Assembly (NCBI GenBank): GCA_965140735.1
Contig: OZ223306.1
Location: forward strand, 868,001-932,000
Reading direction: 5' to 3'
Source of the DNA: Fusibacter_A sp965140735
GTDB lineage: Bacteria > Bacillota > Clostridia > Peptostreptococcales > Acidaminobacteraceae
Length of the DNA: 64,000 nucleotides
Part shown: one piece after another, positions 19,496-27,512 of the stretch
How positions within the stretch are numbered: the first letter of the stretch is position 1
How the letters are laid out: every line of letters starts with the position of its first letter
Program-made: the position numbers and the translations under genes
Notes under the pieces: generated by a model
What the model was told of the DNA's origin: nothing
Seen by the model: the letters and a program-made list of their open reading frames with translations, nothing else
The model's database searches: none

Positions 19496-19524
19496 TTGAC
19501 AGTTAAGTGACAGTAGAGTATACT
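19496..19524 (+). promoter_or_regulatory. Promoter of the hisS leader
   Basis: TTGACA (19496-19501), a 17-nt spacer and TATACT (19519-19524) form a near-consensus sigma-A promoter. Transcription should start near 19531, only ~15 nt before the leader-peptide ATG. Confidence 0.85.
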
Positions 19525-19546
19525 AATAAAAATAGAGGTGCTTATA

Positions 19547-19591
19547 ATGAATAATTTAACCTACTTAACTCAATTGGTCCATCATCATTAA
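19547..19591 (+). CDS. Histidine leader peptide (MNNLTYLTQLVHHH)
   Basis: A 14-codon frame with its own ribosome binding site (AGAGGTG, 6 nt from the ATG) ends in three consecutive His codons (CAT CAT CAT) followed by TAA. It sits between a consensus promoter and a terminator, upstream of a histidyl-tRNA synthetase gene. This is the classic arrangement of a ribosome-mediated attenuator: translation speed over the His codons reports charged tRNA-His. The peptide itself probably has no function. No T-box consensus (GGTGGNACCGCG) occurs in the leader. Confidence 0.85.
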   Translation: MNNLTYLTQLVHHH

Positions 19592-19594
19592 TTG

Positions 19595-19677
19595 AGCGCT
19601 ATACATCAGTGTAGTGCTGTTTAGTTGTGCACTGATGGGAAAAAGATATGAACCTGTCAGAAATGACAGGTTTTTTT
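19595..19677 (+). promoter_or_regulatory. hisS attenuator: competing hairpins and terminator
   Basis: Four pairings compete. (1) AGCGCT (19595-19600) with AGTGCT (19613-19618) loops out CATCAGTG. (2) CATCAGTG (19604-19611) pairs with CACTGATG (19630-19637). (3) CTGATGGG (19632-19639) pairs with CCTGTCAG (19653-19660), an antiterminator with two G-U pairs. (4) The terminator is AACCTGTCA/TGACAGGTT (19651-19672) with a GAAA loop and seven T. A ribosome at the leader stop codon would cover AGCGCT, allowing 2 and hence 4 (termination). A ribosome stalled on the first His codons would leave 1 free, allowing 3 (read-through). The pairings are seen in the sequence; the switching order is inferred. 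Confidence 0.75.
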
Positions 19678-19700
19678 AATTAATTTATGGAGGTGTCATA

Positions 19701-20933
19701 ATGTCAAATAACAAACCACCAAGTGGTATGCGGGACTTTTTACCACAAGACAAAGCGTTAAGAGAATATGTAACGCGCGTGATTAGAGAAGAGTATTCCC
19801 GCAACGGATTTACTGAAATTGAAACTTCTCAAATTGAAAACCTTGAAAACCTAGAAAATAGTGACGGCGGCGATAATACAAAGTTGCTTTTCAAAATTTT
19901 AAAAAGAGGCGAGAAATTAAAACTCAATGAAATACCTGAAAAAGAGTCTAATTTATCTGATTTAGCAATGCGATTTGACTTAACATTACCTCTCAGTCGC
20001 TTCTATGCGAACAACAGAAATGACCTACCAGGTGTTTTTAAAGCGCTTCAGATGGGCTATGTATTCAGAGCAGAGCGTCCACAAAAGGGTCGCTATAGAA
20101 GCTTTATACAATGCGATGTAGATGTGATTGGTGATGAATCTAATCTTGCAGAAGTTGAACTGATCAACACTGTAGGAAAAGCTTTGACGCGATTAGGTCT
20201 CGATGATTTAACAATTAAAATAAACGATCGTCGCATTTTAAAAGGATTGGTTACTTCTGCTGGATTTGAAGCAGATGAGTTTTCAGATATCGCGATTACT
20301 TTGGATAAACTTGATAAAATTGGGCGAGAAGGCATTGTAAACGAGCTAAATACTAAAAACTATGATCAGGCTAAAATCGATCGATTAATGCAATTAAGTG
20401 ATGATTTAGAAGCAAATGGCATTGAGAGTGCAAAGGTACTTTCAGAAGAAGGTTACACAAATCTTAAAGAGATCATGACTGTAATCGATGCGATTCAATC
20501 GGGTTACAAGATTAAGTTTGATTATTCACTTGTAAGGGGTATGGGCTATTATACAAGTACGATCTTTGAAGTCTATTATGGTGCACTTGGCTACGCAGTT
20601 GGTGGCGGTGGACGTTATGATGAAATGGTTGGAAAAATGAGTGGTGCTGATGCGCCAGCTTGTGGCTTTTCAATTGGATTTGAACGCATTGTGGATATCC
20701 TTAAAGAAGAAAACCGTAAAATGTCTACAGGTTCAAGACTCGCGTTTTTCTATGATCCTTCTGACGATTTAAAAGAAGTAATGAAAACGGCCATTGAGCT
20801 TCGTGAAAATTACGCTGTCGTTTCAGTGTTTGTTAAGAAAAAGAAATTTGGCAAGCAAGTGGATCGCTTAAAAGAACAGAATTTTGATATGTTTACAGTT
20901 TTCTCACCAGAATTGGAGATTAAAGCGCTTTAA
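19701..20933 (+). CDS. hisS: Histidyl-tRNA synthetase (short form)
   Basis: 410 residues, class II synthetase. Visible motifs are PSGMRDFLP at the N-terminus, motif 2 region RAERPQKGRYRSFIQ (123-137), the histidine-binding loop RGMGYYTS (279-286), GGGGRYD (301-307) and motif 3 GFSIGFERI (322-330). The enzyme charges tRNA-His with histidine. The Gly in RGMGYYT replaces the Asp of the usual RGLDYYT, and the C-terminal anticodon-binding part is only ~70 residues. It may therefore be a second, divergent HisRS, or less likely a HisZ-like protein; the intact motif 2 Arg/Gln residues favour a synthetase. Ribosome binding site GGAGG. Expression appears to be controlled by the His leader peptide and attenuator just upstream. 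Confidence 0.85.
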   Translation: MSNNKPPSGMRDFLPQDKALREYVTRVIREEYSRNGFTEIETSQIENLENLENSDGGDNTKLLFKILKRGEKLKLNEIPEKESNLSDLAMRFDLTLPLSRFYANNRNDLPGVFKALQMGYVFRAERPQKGRYRSFIQCDVDVIGDESNLAEVELINTVGKALTRLGLDDLTIKINDRRILKGLVTSAGFEADEFSDIAITLDKLDKIGREGIVNELNTKNYDQAKIDRLMQLSDDLEANGIESAKVLSEEGYTNLKEIMTVIDAIQSGYKIKFDYSLVRGMGYYTSTIFEVYYGALGYAVGGGGRYDEMVGKMSGADAPACGFSIGFERIVDILKEENRKMSTGSRLAFFYDPSDDLKEVMKTAIELRENYAVVSVFVKKKKFGKQVDRLKEQNFDMFTVFSPELEIKAL

Positions 20934-20950
20934 AATTATAATGAAGGGGA

Positions 20951-21060
20951 GAGTGTCAAAATCTAAATGTTGAGCAACCAGCACCATGTGATATCGCTTA
21001 TGAAAAGTAAGTGGTACAGCATATAGTAGATGGTTTATGCGAAACTGGATTTTGACACTC
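20951..21060. repeat. 110-bp element bounded by 13-bp perfect inverted repeats
   Basis: GAGTGTCAAAATC (20951-20963) and GATTTTGACACTC (21048-21060) are perfect inverted copies 84 nt apart, directly after hisS. The interior has no open frame. It might be a MITE-like element, a structured RNA or part of the 3' end of hisS. I see no clear target-site duplication. Confidence 0.6.
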
Positions 21061-21077
21061 TAACTAATGATCATATA

Positions 21078-21115
21078 AATGAGCGCCATTCTTTCATAGA
21101 GGGGGCTCATTTTTG
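21078..21115 (+). terminator. Rho-independent terminator downstream of hisS
   Basis: AAATGAGCGCC pairs with GGGGGCTCATTT with one mismatch, followed by TTTTG. It lies just after the 110-bp inverted-repeat element and probably ends the hisS transcript. Confidence 0.8.
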
Positions 21116-21199
21116 TATGGAATTTTATCTAAGATTACAAAAGGTAAGGATATAAGTATCTAAGCATTTAAAAATTCAATAAGCGCTATAGAAATTTAA

Positions 21200-21226
21200 G
21201 GTACATCTTTTGATGTATCTTTTTTT
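21200..21226 (+). terminator. Second terminator-like hairpin
   Basis: GGTACATC and GATGTATC (one G-U pair) close a TTTT loop and are followed by seven T. No gene lies between it and the terminator at 21078, so the 396-nt gap from hisS to the amidohydrolase holds an inverted-repeat element and two terminators only. It might end a short RNA. Confidence 0.6.
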
Positions 21227-21329
21227 GTGTAATAACTTGGACAAATCTGCGCATAAAACCACAGGAAAATAATAATGACAGCCTCTATAATAAAGATATC
21301 GTTTTACACTTATGAATAGAGGAGGTCTT

Positions 21330-22469
21330 ATGAAAAACAAAAGAACAACTAAAGCACAATATATTGAAATATCAGGGGCATCATATGAAATTGGGAAACA
21401 AATGGGAGCGTTATTGCCACAAAACACAGGCGTTATGGCGCACGAAGATATTATGCCAAAAGCACTTTTAGATGAAGCTTTCGCATTATACGATGAGTTT
21501 TGTCCTGGACTCACAGATGAACTCAGAGGGTATGCAGATGCCATAGGCGTCAAACTTGAACAACTAGAATTTTGCTCTATGACCTATCTGAGACCAAATT
21601 GTAGTGAAATGGTCTTGATGCCATCTAAGACAGATGATGATCATATCCTTTTGGCACGCAACTATGAATTTGCACCTCAATTTGAGGATTTTAGGGTTAT
21701 TAAACTTTCTCCAACAGGGAAGTATGCACATATTGGAGGTTCAATTGTTGACTTTGGCAGAAGTGAGGGCTTAAATGAAAAGGGGCTTGGGGTTAGCATG
21801 ACATCCTGTGGATTTCCCGTAAGCAACCAAAAGGAAATGAGAACCCCAGCATTTAAAGGTCTACAATTTTGGGCAGTGGTCAAAGCATTACTTGAAAACT
21901 GTAAGGATGTAGAGGGAGCACTGAATTTGGTTCAAAAGATGCCCATCGCCTACAATATAAATCTGCTGATCGCCGATGCATCTGGTAAAGCTGTGCTCTA
22001 TGAAACATTAGATGGCGTATCTGCACACAAAGAAATTCAACAAGCAAATCATCTTGATCCTAAGTATCTTCATGCAACCAATCATCCAGTCTTAGAACCT
22101 ATGCTTACAAAAGAACCTTTTGCAATGAAAAACTCCCTTGTAAGATATCAGACAATAGATCAATTTATCAATCAAAGTGACCAACATAATATTGAAAAGC
22201 TTAAATCATTTTTATTGACTGACTATCCTCATGGCCTCAATTGTCGCGGATTTGACGAGTTCTTTGGGACTATAAAGAGTGTCATCATGGACTTAAATGA
22301 ACTTACTTTCCACATTTGCTGGGCAGGGCAAGAAAGCAACGGTTGGCAAATGTATGAGTTCAAAAATAGTCATTATGATAACTCAACGCAAGCGATTACT
22401 TATGAAATTGAATACTATGATGAGCCCACTGTCAGTGGTTTTTATGATCGCGTGCCACTCAAACTATAA
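21330..22469 (+). CDS. C45/acyl-CoA:6-APA acyltransferase-like Ntn amidohydrolase
   Basis: 379 residues from the ATG at 21330. The frame opens at 21312, but AGAGGAGG at 21317-21322 marks the later start. The family self-cleaves to expose a Cys nucleophile; here Cys91 in LRPNC-SEMVLMP fits, followed by LLARNYEF (family DGxxxxARNxD region) and NEKGLGVSMTSCG. Known members are fungal isopenicillin N acyltransferase and bacterial amidases of unknown substrate. It probably hydrolyses or transfers an acyl amide in the cytoplasm; no signal peptide is seen. The neighbours (AraC regulator, DJ-1 protein) do not reveal the substrate. Confidence 0.8.
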   Translation: MKNKRTTKAQYIEISGASYEIGKQMGALLPQNTGVMAHEDIMPKALLDEAFALYDEFCPGLTDELRGYADAIGVKLEQLEFCSMTYLRPNCSEMVLMPSKTDDDHILLARNYEFAPQFEDFRVIKLSPTGKYAHIGGSIVDFGRSEGLNEKGLGVSMTSCGFPVSNQKEMRTPAFKGLQFWAVVKALLENCKDVEGALNLVQKMPIAYNINLLIADASGKAVLYETLDGVSAHKEIQQANHLDPKYLHATNHPVLEPMLTKEPFAMKNSLVRYQTIDQFINQSDQHNIEKLKSFLLTDYPHGLNCRGFDEFFGTIKSVIMDLNELTFHICWAGQESNGWQMYEFKNSHYDNSTQAITYEIEYYDEPTVSGFYDRVPLKL

Positions 22470-22546
22470 TTTGAATTTTTACTTATTTTTAATAACACTT
22501 TAAGGTATAATAGTTATTATGAACATAATGCTATTATAAACTTATC

Positions 22547-22583
22547 AAAAAGATTTCTATATTTTAGCATAGAAATCTTTTTT
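22547..22583 (+). terminator. Rho-independent terminator
   Basis: AAAAAGATTTCTAT pairs with ATAGAAATCTTTTT around a short loop, with a T-run within and after the stem. It closes the amidohydrolase gene or attenuates a transcript from the TATAAT at about 22506 that would run into the AraC gene. Confidence 0.8.
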
Positions 22584-22613
22584 GTGTCTTTAGATTTTAA
22601 ATGGAGATCAATT

Positions 22614-23459
22614 ATGGAATGGATTCAATCCTTAAACAAGGCCATAGACTATATCGAAGATCATCTACTTGAGAGTTTTTCGATCAATGATGTCGCTTTA
22701 AAAGTACATATTTCGACTTATCATTTCCAAAGGATTTTCAGCGTTCTCACAGGCATCAGTATGGGGGAATACATACGCAATAGACGACTTTCTCTCGCAG
22801 GACAAGCAATGACGCAAAAGGGGGCTAAAGTACTTGATGTAGCCCTTACTTATGGTTATGAAAATGCTGAAAGCTTTTCAAAAGCATTTGAAAGATTCCA
22901 CGGCATTAAACCCAGTCAAGCAAAAAAGCAAGGCGCATTGTTAAAATCATATAACCGCATGCTGATAAAACTTGCCATAGAGGGAGGCAATATTCTCGAA
23001 TATCGCATTGAAAAAAAGCCTGCATTCAAAGTTGTTTTAGCCCCACATATATTTGTATCAGATACCTGCCAGCTTGAAATTCCCGAAGTTTGGCATGATT
23101 TTATGAGCAGGTTTAAAGAACATGGTGTCTGTGGCGAAATGGGCGTTCGTATCTTCGATCAAGAATCGACAAATAAATTCACCTATGGGATTGGTTGCCA
23201 TGAGAAATTTGTATCTCACATCCCCTCTGACTTTAAAATTTACGAGATTCCTGAATTCACATGGGCTATTTTCCCGTGCGTTGGTTCCATGCCAGAATCT
23301 ATTCAAGAGTTATGGGGACGCATCTATACGGAATGGTTACCTCAAGCAGAGTATCAATTTTTTGATGAATACGACATAGAGTATTATACAGAGGGCGACA
23401 TTCATTCTGAAGATTACAAGTCGGAAATTTGGATTCCTGTGATTAAAAAACGTGATTAA
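22614..23459 (+). CDS. AraC-family regulator with GyrI-like effector domain
   Basis: 281 residues from the ATG at 22614, preceded by GGAGATCAATT. Residues ~5-105 are a two-helix-turn-helix AraC DNA-binding domain placed N-terminally (AIDYIEDHLLESFSINDVA, then FQRIFSVLTGIS and GYENAESFSKAFERFHGIKPS). Residues ~125-280 form a GyrI/Rob-like small-molecule binding domain (EIPEFTWAIFPCVG, LWGRIYTEWLP). This Rob/BmrR-type layout usually senses drugs or other hydrophobic compounds and activates efflux or detoxification genes. The DJ-1 gene follows 51 nt downstream and may be a target. Confidence 0.85.
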   Translation: MEWIQSLNKAIDYIEDHLLESFSINDVALKVHISTYHFQRIFSVLTGISMGEYIRNRRLSLAGQAMTQKGAKVLDVALTYGYENAESFSKAFERFHGIKPSQAKKQGALLKSYNRMLIKLAIEGGNILEYRIEKKPAFKVVLAPHIFVSDTCQLEIPEVWHDFMSRFKEHGVCGEMGVRIFDQESTNKFTYGIGCHEKFVSHIPSDFKIYEIPEFTWAIFPCVGSMPESIQELWGRIYTEWLPQAEYQFFDEYDIEYYTEGDIHSEDYKSEIWIPVIKKRD

Positions 23460-23510
23460 AATAGGCAATTATCTAAAAATACAAATGGATTTTATTTTGG
23501 AGGTCTCACC

Positions 23511-24140
23511 ATGTATCATGTAGAAATTTTATTATTTGAAAACTTTGAAACTTTAGATGTCTTTGGCCCTGTGGAAATACTCGGTGGACTTCCTGACTTA
23601 TTTAAGCTCAATTTTGTTTCTTTAGAAGGTGGGCTCATAAAAAGCACTCAAGGGGTCTATGTACAAACAGAAAAATATCAATCGATAGTTGCTCAGAAAA
23701 CCCCTGAAAAGAGGATTGTTTTGATTCCCGGTGGTGCGGGCACACGTGATTTAGCTTCTAATTCTGAATATATCTCATTTATAAAAACCTTTGCAACTGA
23801 TGCTACTTACATTCTAAGCGTTTGTACGGGTGCAGCCCTTTTAGCAAAAGCAGGTCTTTTAAACGGTAAAAAAGCGACCAGTAACAAAAGAGCTTTCGAA
23901 TGGGTAGTGGCACAATCCAGTGAGGTCACTTGGATCAAAAAATCACGCTGGGTGAGTGATGGCCACATCTTTACATCTTCAGGCATATCCGCTGGCATTG
24001 ATATGACTCTTGGTTTTATAGAAATGCTCCATGGAAGAGAAGAAGCACTTAAGATCAGCAATCGCATCGAATATACTTGGCATACTGATTCCGAAGATGA
24101 CCCTTTTGCAAAGCTTTATCCTTTTACAGCATCACGCTGA
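23511..24140 (+). CDS. DJ-1/PfpI family protein
   Basis: 209 residues of a single DJ-1/PfpI (class I amidotransferase-like) domain. The nucleophile elbow is Cys105 in SVCTGAALLAKAGLLNGKKA, with the acidic helper near the N-terminus (FENFETLDVFGPVEIL) and VLIPGGAGTRD at 70-80. This subgroup resembles the ligand domains of GlxA-type AraC regulators and isonitrile hydratase-like enzymes. It stands alone here, without a DNA-binding domain, downstream of an AraC gene. It could be a glyoxalase III-like or deglycase-like stress enzyme; the substrate is not deducible. Ribosome binding site TTGGAGG. Confidence 0.8.
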   Translation: MYHVEILLFENFETLDVFGPVEILGGLPDLFKLNFVSLEGGLIKSTQGVYVQTEKYQSIVAQKTPEKRIVLIPGGAGTRDLASNSEYISFIKTFATDATYILSVCTGAALLAKAGLLNGKKATSNKRAFEWVVAQSSEVTWIKKSRWVSDGHIFTSSGISAGIDMTLGFIEMLHGREEALKISNRIEYTWHTDSEDDPFAKLYPFTASR

Positions 24141-24194
24141 TTAAAACATCACAGAATTTATCTTATCATACTAAAATCATATAGGAGATATCTC

Positions 24195-24914
24195 ATGGCT
24201 ATTTGGAATCCTTGGAAAGGCTGTCATAAAAAAAGTGAAGGCTGTGACAATTGTTATATCCATCGTGCCAATGCACGTAAAGGCATTGATACAGACGTCA
24301 TTTATAAAACAGATGAATTTTACAAACCCATTGCTAAAGATAAAAAAGGCACTTACAAAATGAAGAGTGGTCAATTGGTATACCTCTGCTTTAACAGTGA
24401 CTTTTTAATAGAAGAAGCGGACCCGTGGCGAGGTGAAATTTGGGATATGATCAGAGAGAGGAGCGATCTCAGATTTCTATTTTTAACCAAGCGCATTGAA
24501 CGCTTTTTAATCAGTGCACCGACTGACATTGGTGAGCATTTTGACCATGTAACAGTATGTACCACGGTTGAAAATCAAGCGAGAGCAGACGAAAGAATAC
24601 CCTTTTTCAAAACATTGCCGATTAAACATAAGATGATCACCATTCAGCCCATGTTAGAAAGTATTGATCTTTCAAATTATCTTGACGAAAGCATAGAATA
24701 TGTCATCGTCGGTGGTGAATCTGGTAAAGATTTAAGGCCACTTTATTACGATTGGGTTCTGGATGTCCGATCTCAATGTATCGAAAAAAATGTCGGCTTT
24801 GAGTTCAGACAATTGGGCTCTACTTTTATTAAAGAAGGAAAGACTTATCATATTAAAACATCAGACCTCTGTAAACAGGCAAGGAAGGCAGGTATTAACT
24901 ATGCCCCAAAGTAA
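24195..24914 (+). CDS. DUF5131 (phage Gp37/Gp68-like) protein
   Basis: 239 residues starting MAIWNPWKGCHKKSEGCDNC. The opening W-P-W-x-G-C and the CX6CX2C cysteines (Cys10, Cys17, Cys20) mark the DUF5131 family, often annotated phage Gp37/Gp68 and related to radical SAM-like barrels. VGGESGKDLRPL near 175 is also characteristic. The function is unknown; a metal or iron-sulfur site is plausible. It overlaps the following lipoprotein gene by 14 nt. No other phage-like gene is nearby, so it is probably a chromosomal family member. Confidence 0.8.
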   Translation: MAIWNPWKGCHKKSEGCDNCYIHRANARKGIDTDVIYKTDEFYKPIAKDKKGTYKMKSGQLVYLCFNSDFLIEEADPWRGEIWDMIRERSDLRFLFLTKRIERFLISAPTDIGEHFDHVTVCTTVENQARADERIPFFKTLPIKHKMITIQPMLESIDLSNYLDESIEYVIVGGESGKDLRPLYYDWVLDVRSQCIEKNVGFEFRQLGSTFIKEGKTYHIKTSDLCKQARKAGINYAPK

Positions 24915-27498
24915 TATAAAAGACTTACATATGAAGTCGGGTTTTATAAACGATCGCTCAAAATTGATTTTGATCTTAACACTCATGCTAGCCCTTGTTT
25001 TTCTAATAACAGGATGCCAAGGTGACAAATCAAGCAAAGATACAACGCCTACAGTTCCAATTGTAAAAGATGAAACCCCTTCAACCTTATCCGTTCAAGG
25101 CACGCTAAACAAAGAAGACTACATAGAAGCTTGCGATTTAATCGCTAAAAATTATATACATTTAGAATCTCAGTTACATGTGACACCGGAAAAATTTTAT
25201 AACGATTCAAAAGTCTATGCGGATCAAATAGAGTGGACTGGTGAAAAAAATCAACTTGTAAATGAAATTCGAAAATTAATGTCAAAGTTTAAGGACGGAC
25301 ACATCAGTTGGTTCTTATCAAGTGACTATAGAATTTCAAAATCAATGACTTTAGGATTTGTAGCCACAAAAACAACGGACAATCACATGATTATTAGTAA
25401 AGTTTATCCAACTGTTGAATCTAAACTCTCTCCAAATGATGAAATTCTTGAATGGAATGGACATCCGGTTCAAAATGAAATCCATAACATAGCGCTATTA
25501 GCACCAAGATCAACTCCTATTTCAAGCTTTGAATATGCAACGAGGAGATTGAGCACAGATTTTTCATTTATGCCACTTAGAGAAACTTATGCGCCTGTCA
25601 CTTTAAAAATCAAAAGAAAAAATGGGAATGAAGAAGATATCACTTTAGATTGGACTGAATGCAGTGGTTATACAAGCTTTGGTGAATCTGTAGATGAATC
25701 TGATGGTACACCTTCGATCTTTTTAACCCCTTCGTTAATCCCATCCACTGAGGAAATTCCAAATGATGCATCGTACATCCATCCCTCATTACTCTATTAT
25801 ACGAGAGAAGTTGGTGATGAAGTGGTTGCCGTTCTTCACCCAAGGGATTTTTACAGATGGTCTCAAGAGGACCTAGATCAAACTATGGAGGCACTACTTG
25901 CACAAGAGCCTACGGTCTTTTTAATAGATTTAAAAGACACTGCTGGTGGCAGCTTCGATCAAGTCCTTTTTCTTTCACACGCACTTGATATTACCAATCA
26001 TTTTAAATATCTATGTAATACAATCCATGAAGATACAGGAGAATCTGTGCTCTCACACGACAATTTTGATTTTATAGAACGTGAAATCGACCTAAAAAAT
26101 ACATGGGATGGCAAAGTCATCTTTAAGATTAATCCCATCGTACAAAGTGGCGGGGATTTCTTTTCAAGGTGGATGCAACTTAACAATAAGAACAATCGGT
26201 TTTTATTCATTGGTACGCCAACTGGTGGTGCAGGCGCAGGTACAGATTCTTATGAATTAACACATTCTAAAATTGAGATTTCAATACCACGTAGAGATTA
26301 TCAGATTGTAGGTGATGATGCCCCAATAGAAGGGCATAGTGTTGAGCCTGATTTACTAACGGATATGAGTGTTGAGACTTTTCTAAAATCTCCTGAGTTT
26401 GATTTATTTATGGGCACTGCCCTCAAAACTTTAATGCAATCCGATATGAGCACAGATGGCGAAGTACCCTCACTTCAAATTGCACAAGGCCAAGGTGAAT
26501 ACTATGATGCCACAGATACTTTTTCTAAAAGGGTGATGCTTGCCATGAAGACAGCCTTCTTCTTCACCCCAAGAAGTACCTTTAATTTTAAAGATGATGT
26601 TAAACTGAAATTTGAAGGCTATTCCACTATTTTATTGGATACTAAGCAGGGACTCTTTAGGTTTGAGAATGAAAAAAATATCTATTCATGTAAGGCGCTT
26701 TCAAGTCAACTATGGCAACGTTATGTCATGAAAATCATCAATGATAAGCCTGTTTATGACACATTCAATAAAGATATTCTTTTCAGAAAAAATTTAGGGC
26801 GACAAGGGGACGAAGAAAATCCAGAACTATTACTCTTCTATGATGGCGACATAAGAATAAGTGTTGATCGTGAAGCTTTCACAGTTATGGCTCAGCCTAT
26901 TGAAGAGGCAGCACTTGAAAGTGGAAATTTTGCGAATCAATATACAACGGAAGTTCTGATTAGAGACAGTTTAGATCAAAATAAAAAAGATACAAGATTG
27001 ATCTTGGTTGGGATAGAGTACAGCTTTGTCAATAAGTATGGCTCCACAGCATCACTAAAGAGCTATTACTATGAAAATCATAAGTTCAATGAAGATCTTG
27101 ATATAAACCAGATTTTATCATCACCCTTAAGTATTGTTTCATATGAAAATGGCCTCTTAACATTAAGCCTTGATGACTATGATCAGGTGTTTACACTTCC
27201 TTTGACTAAAGATGAAATCCACGAGACTGATGCCTATATATCATTTCTTAAATCCGCTGGAAAGTCTTTTATAAAACATGAAGATTATGTTTATTTGTCT
27301 AATCTACGGACATACAAGCTCTATGATTACGACCAAGACGGGGAAGATGAAGTCATTGCCACTGTAAACATGCGCGGGTATACCTCAGGGATCGGCGATA
27401 CACTTTATTTCGTATTAAAATATGAGGGTGATAGACTTCACTTAGATAAAATCATCCCTTCACGAAGCACTCAAAACTTAGAAGCTATTTTTGAATAG
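24901..27498 (+). CDS. S41-peptidase-like lipoprotein
   Basis: 865 residues. The frame opens earlier (24763) inside DUF5131, but GGAAGGCAGG before the ATG at 24901 sets the start. The N-terminus has a membrane helix and lipobox LITGC (lipid-modified Cys39), so it should be anchored outside the membrane. Residues ~60-540 resemble a C-terminal-processing (S41) peptidase: DGHISWFL, a PDZ-like turn (LSPNDEILEWNGHPV), LIDLKDTAGGSFDQ, SGGDFFSRWMQ (candidate nucleophile Ser), and GTPTGGAGAGTDSYEL. The last ~320 residues are an unassigned beta-rich domain ending near a calcium-like DYDQDGEDE loop. The usual Ser/Lys dyad cannot be confirmed by eye, so proteolysis is inferred. Confidence 0.75.
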   Translation: MPQSNIKDLHMKSGFINDRSKLILILTLMLALVFLITGCQGDKSSKDTTPTVPIVKDETPSTLSVQGTLNKEDYIEACDLIAKNYIHLESQLHVTPEKFYNDSKVYADQIEWTGEKNQLVNEIRKLMSKFKDGHISWFLSSDYRISKSMTLGFVATKTTDNHMIISKVYPTVESKLSPNDEILEWNGHPVQNEIHNIALLAPRSTPISSFEYATRRLSTDFSFMPLRETYAPVTLKIKRKNGNEEDITLDWTECSGYTSFGESVDESDGTPSIFLTPSLIPSTEEIPNDASYIHPSLLYYTREVGDEVVAVLHPRDFYRWSQEDLDQTMEALLAQEPTVFLIDLKDTAGGSFDQVLFLSHALDITNHFKYLCNTIHEDTGESVLSHDNFDFIEREIDLKNTWDGKVIFKINPIVQSGGDFFSRWMQLNNKNNRFLFIGTPTGGAGAGTDSYELTHSKIEISIPRRDYQIVGDDAPIEGHSVEPDLLTDMSVETFLKSPEFDLFMGTALKTLMQSDMSTDGEVPSLQIAQGQGEYYDATDTFSKRVMLAMKTAFFFTPRSTFNFKDDVKLKFEGYSTILLDTKQGLFRFENEKNIYSCKALSSQLWQRYVMKIINDKPVYDTFNKDILFRKNLGRQGDEENPELLLFYDGDIRISVDREAFTVMAQPIEEAALESGNFANQYTTEVLIRDSLDQNKKDTRLILVGIEYSFVNKYGSTASLKSYYYENHKFNEDLDINQILSSPLSIVSYENGLLTLSLDDYDQVFTLPLTKDEIHETDAYISFLKSAGKSFIKHEDYVYLSNLRTYKLYDYDQDGEDEVIATVNMRGYTSGIGDTLYFVLKYEGDRLHLDKIIPSRSTQNLEAIFE

Positions 27499-27512
27499 AC
27501 ATTGGAGGTCTT

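Noticed and set aside
19343..19700. T-box riboswitch before hisS
   Set aside because: No GGTGGNACCGCG-like T-box sequence and the transcribed leader is only about 170 nt; a His-rich leader peptide explains the region better.
21176..21553. Minus-strand frame of 125 codons
   Set aside because: Antisense to the start of the Ntn amidohydrolase, which has a clear ribosome binding site and catalytic motif.
24195..24914. Prophage remnant suggested by the Gp37/Gp68-like protein
   Set aside because: No other phage gene, integrase or attachment repeat is nearby; the family is common in chromosomes.
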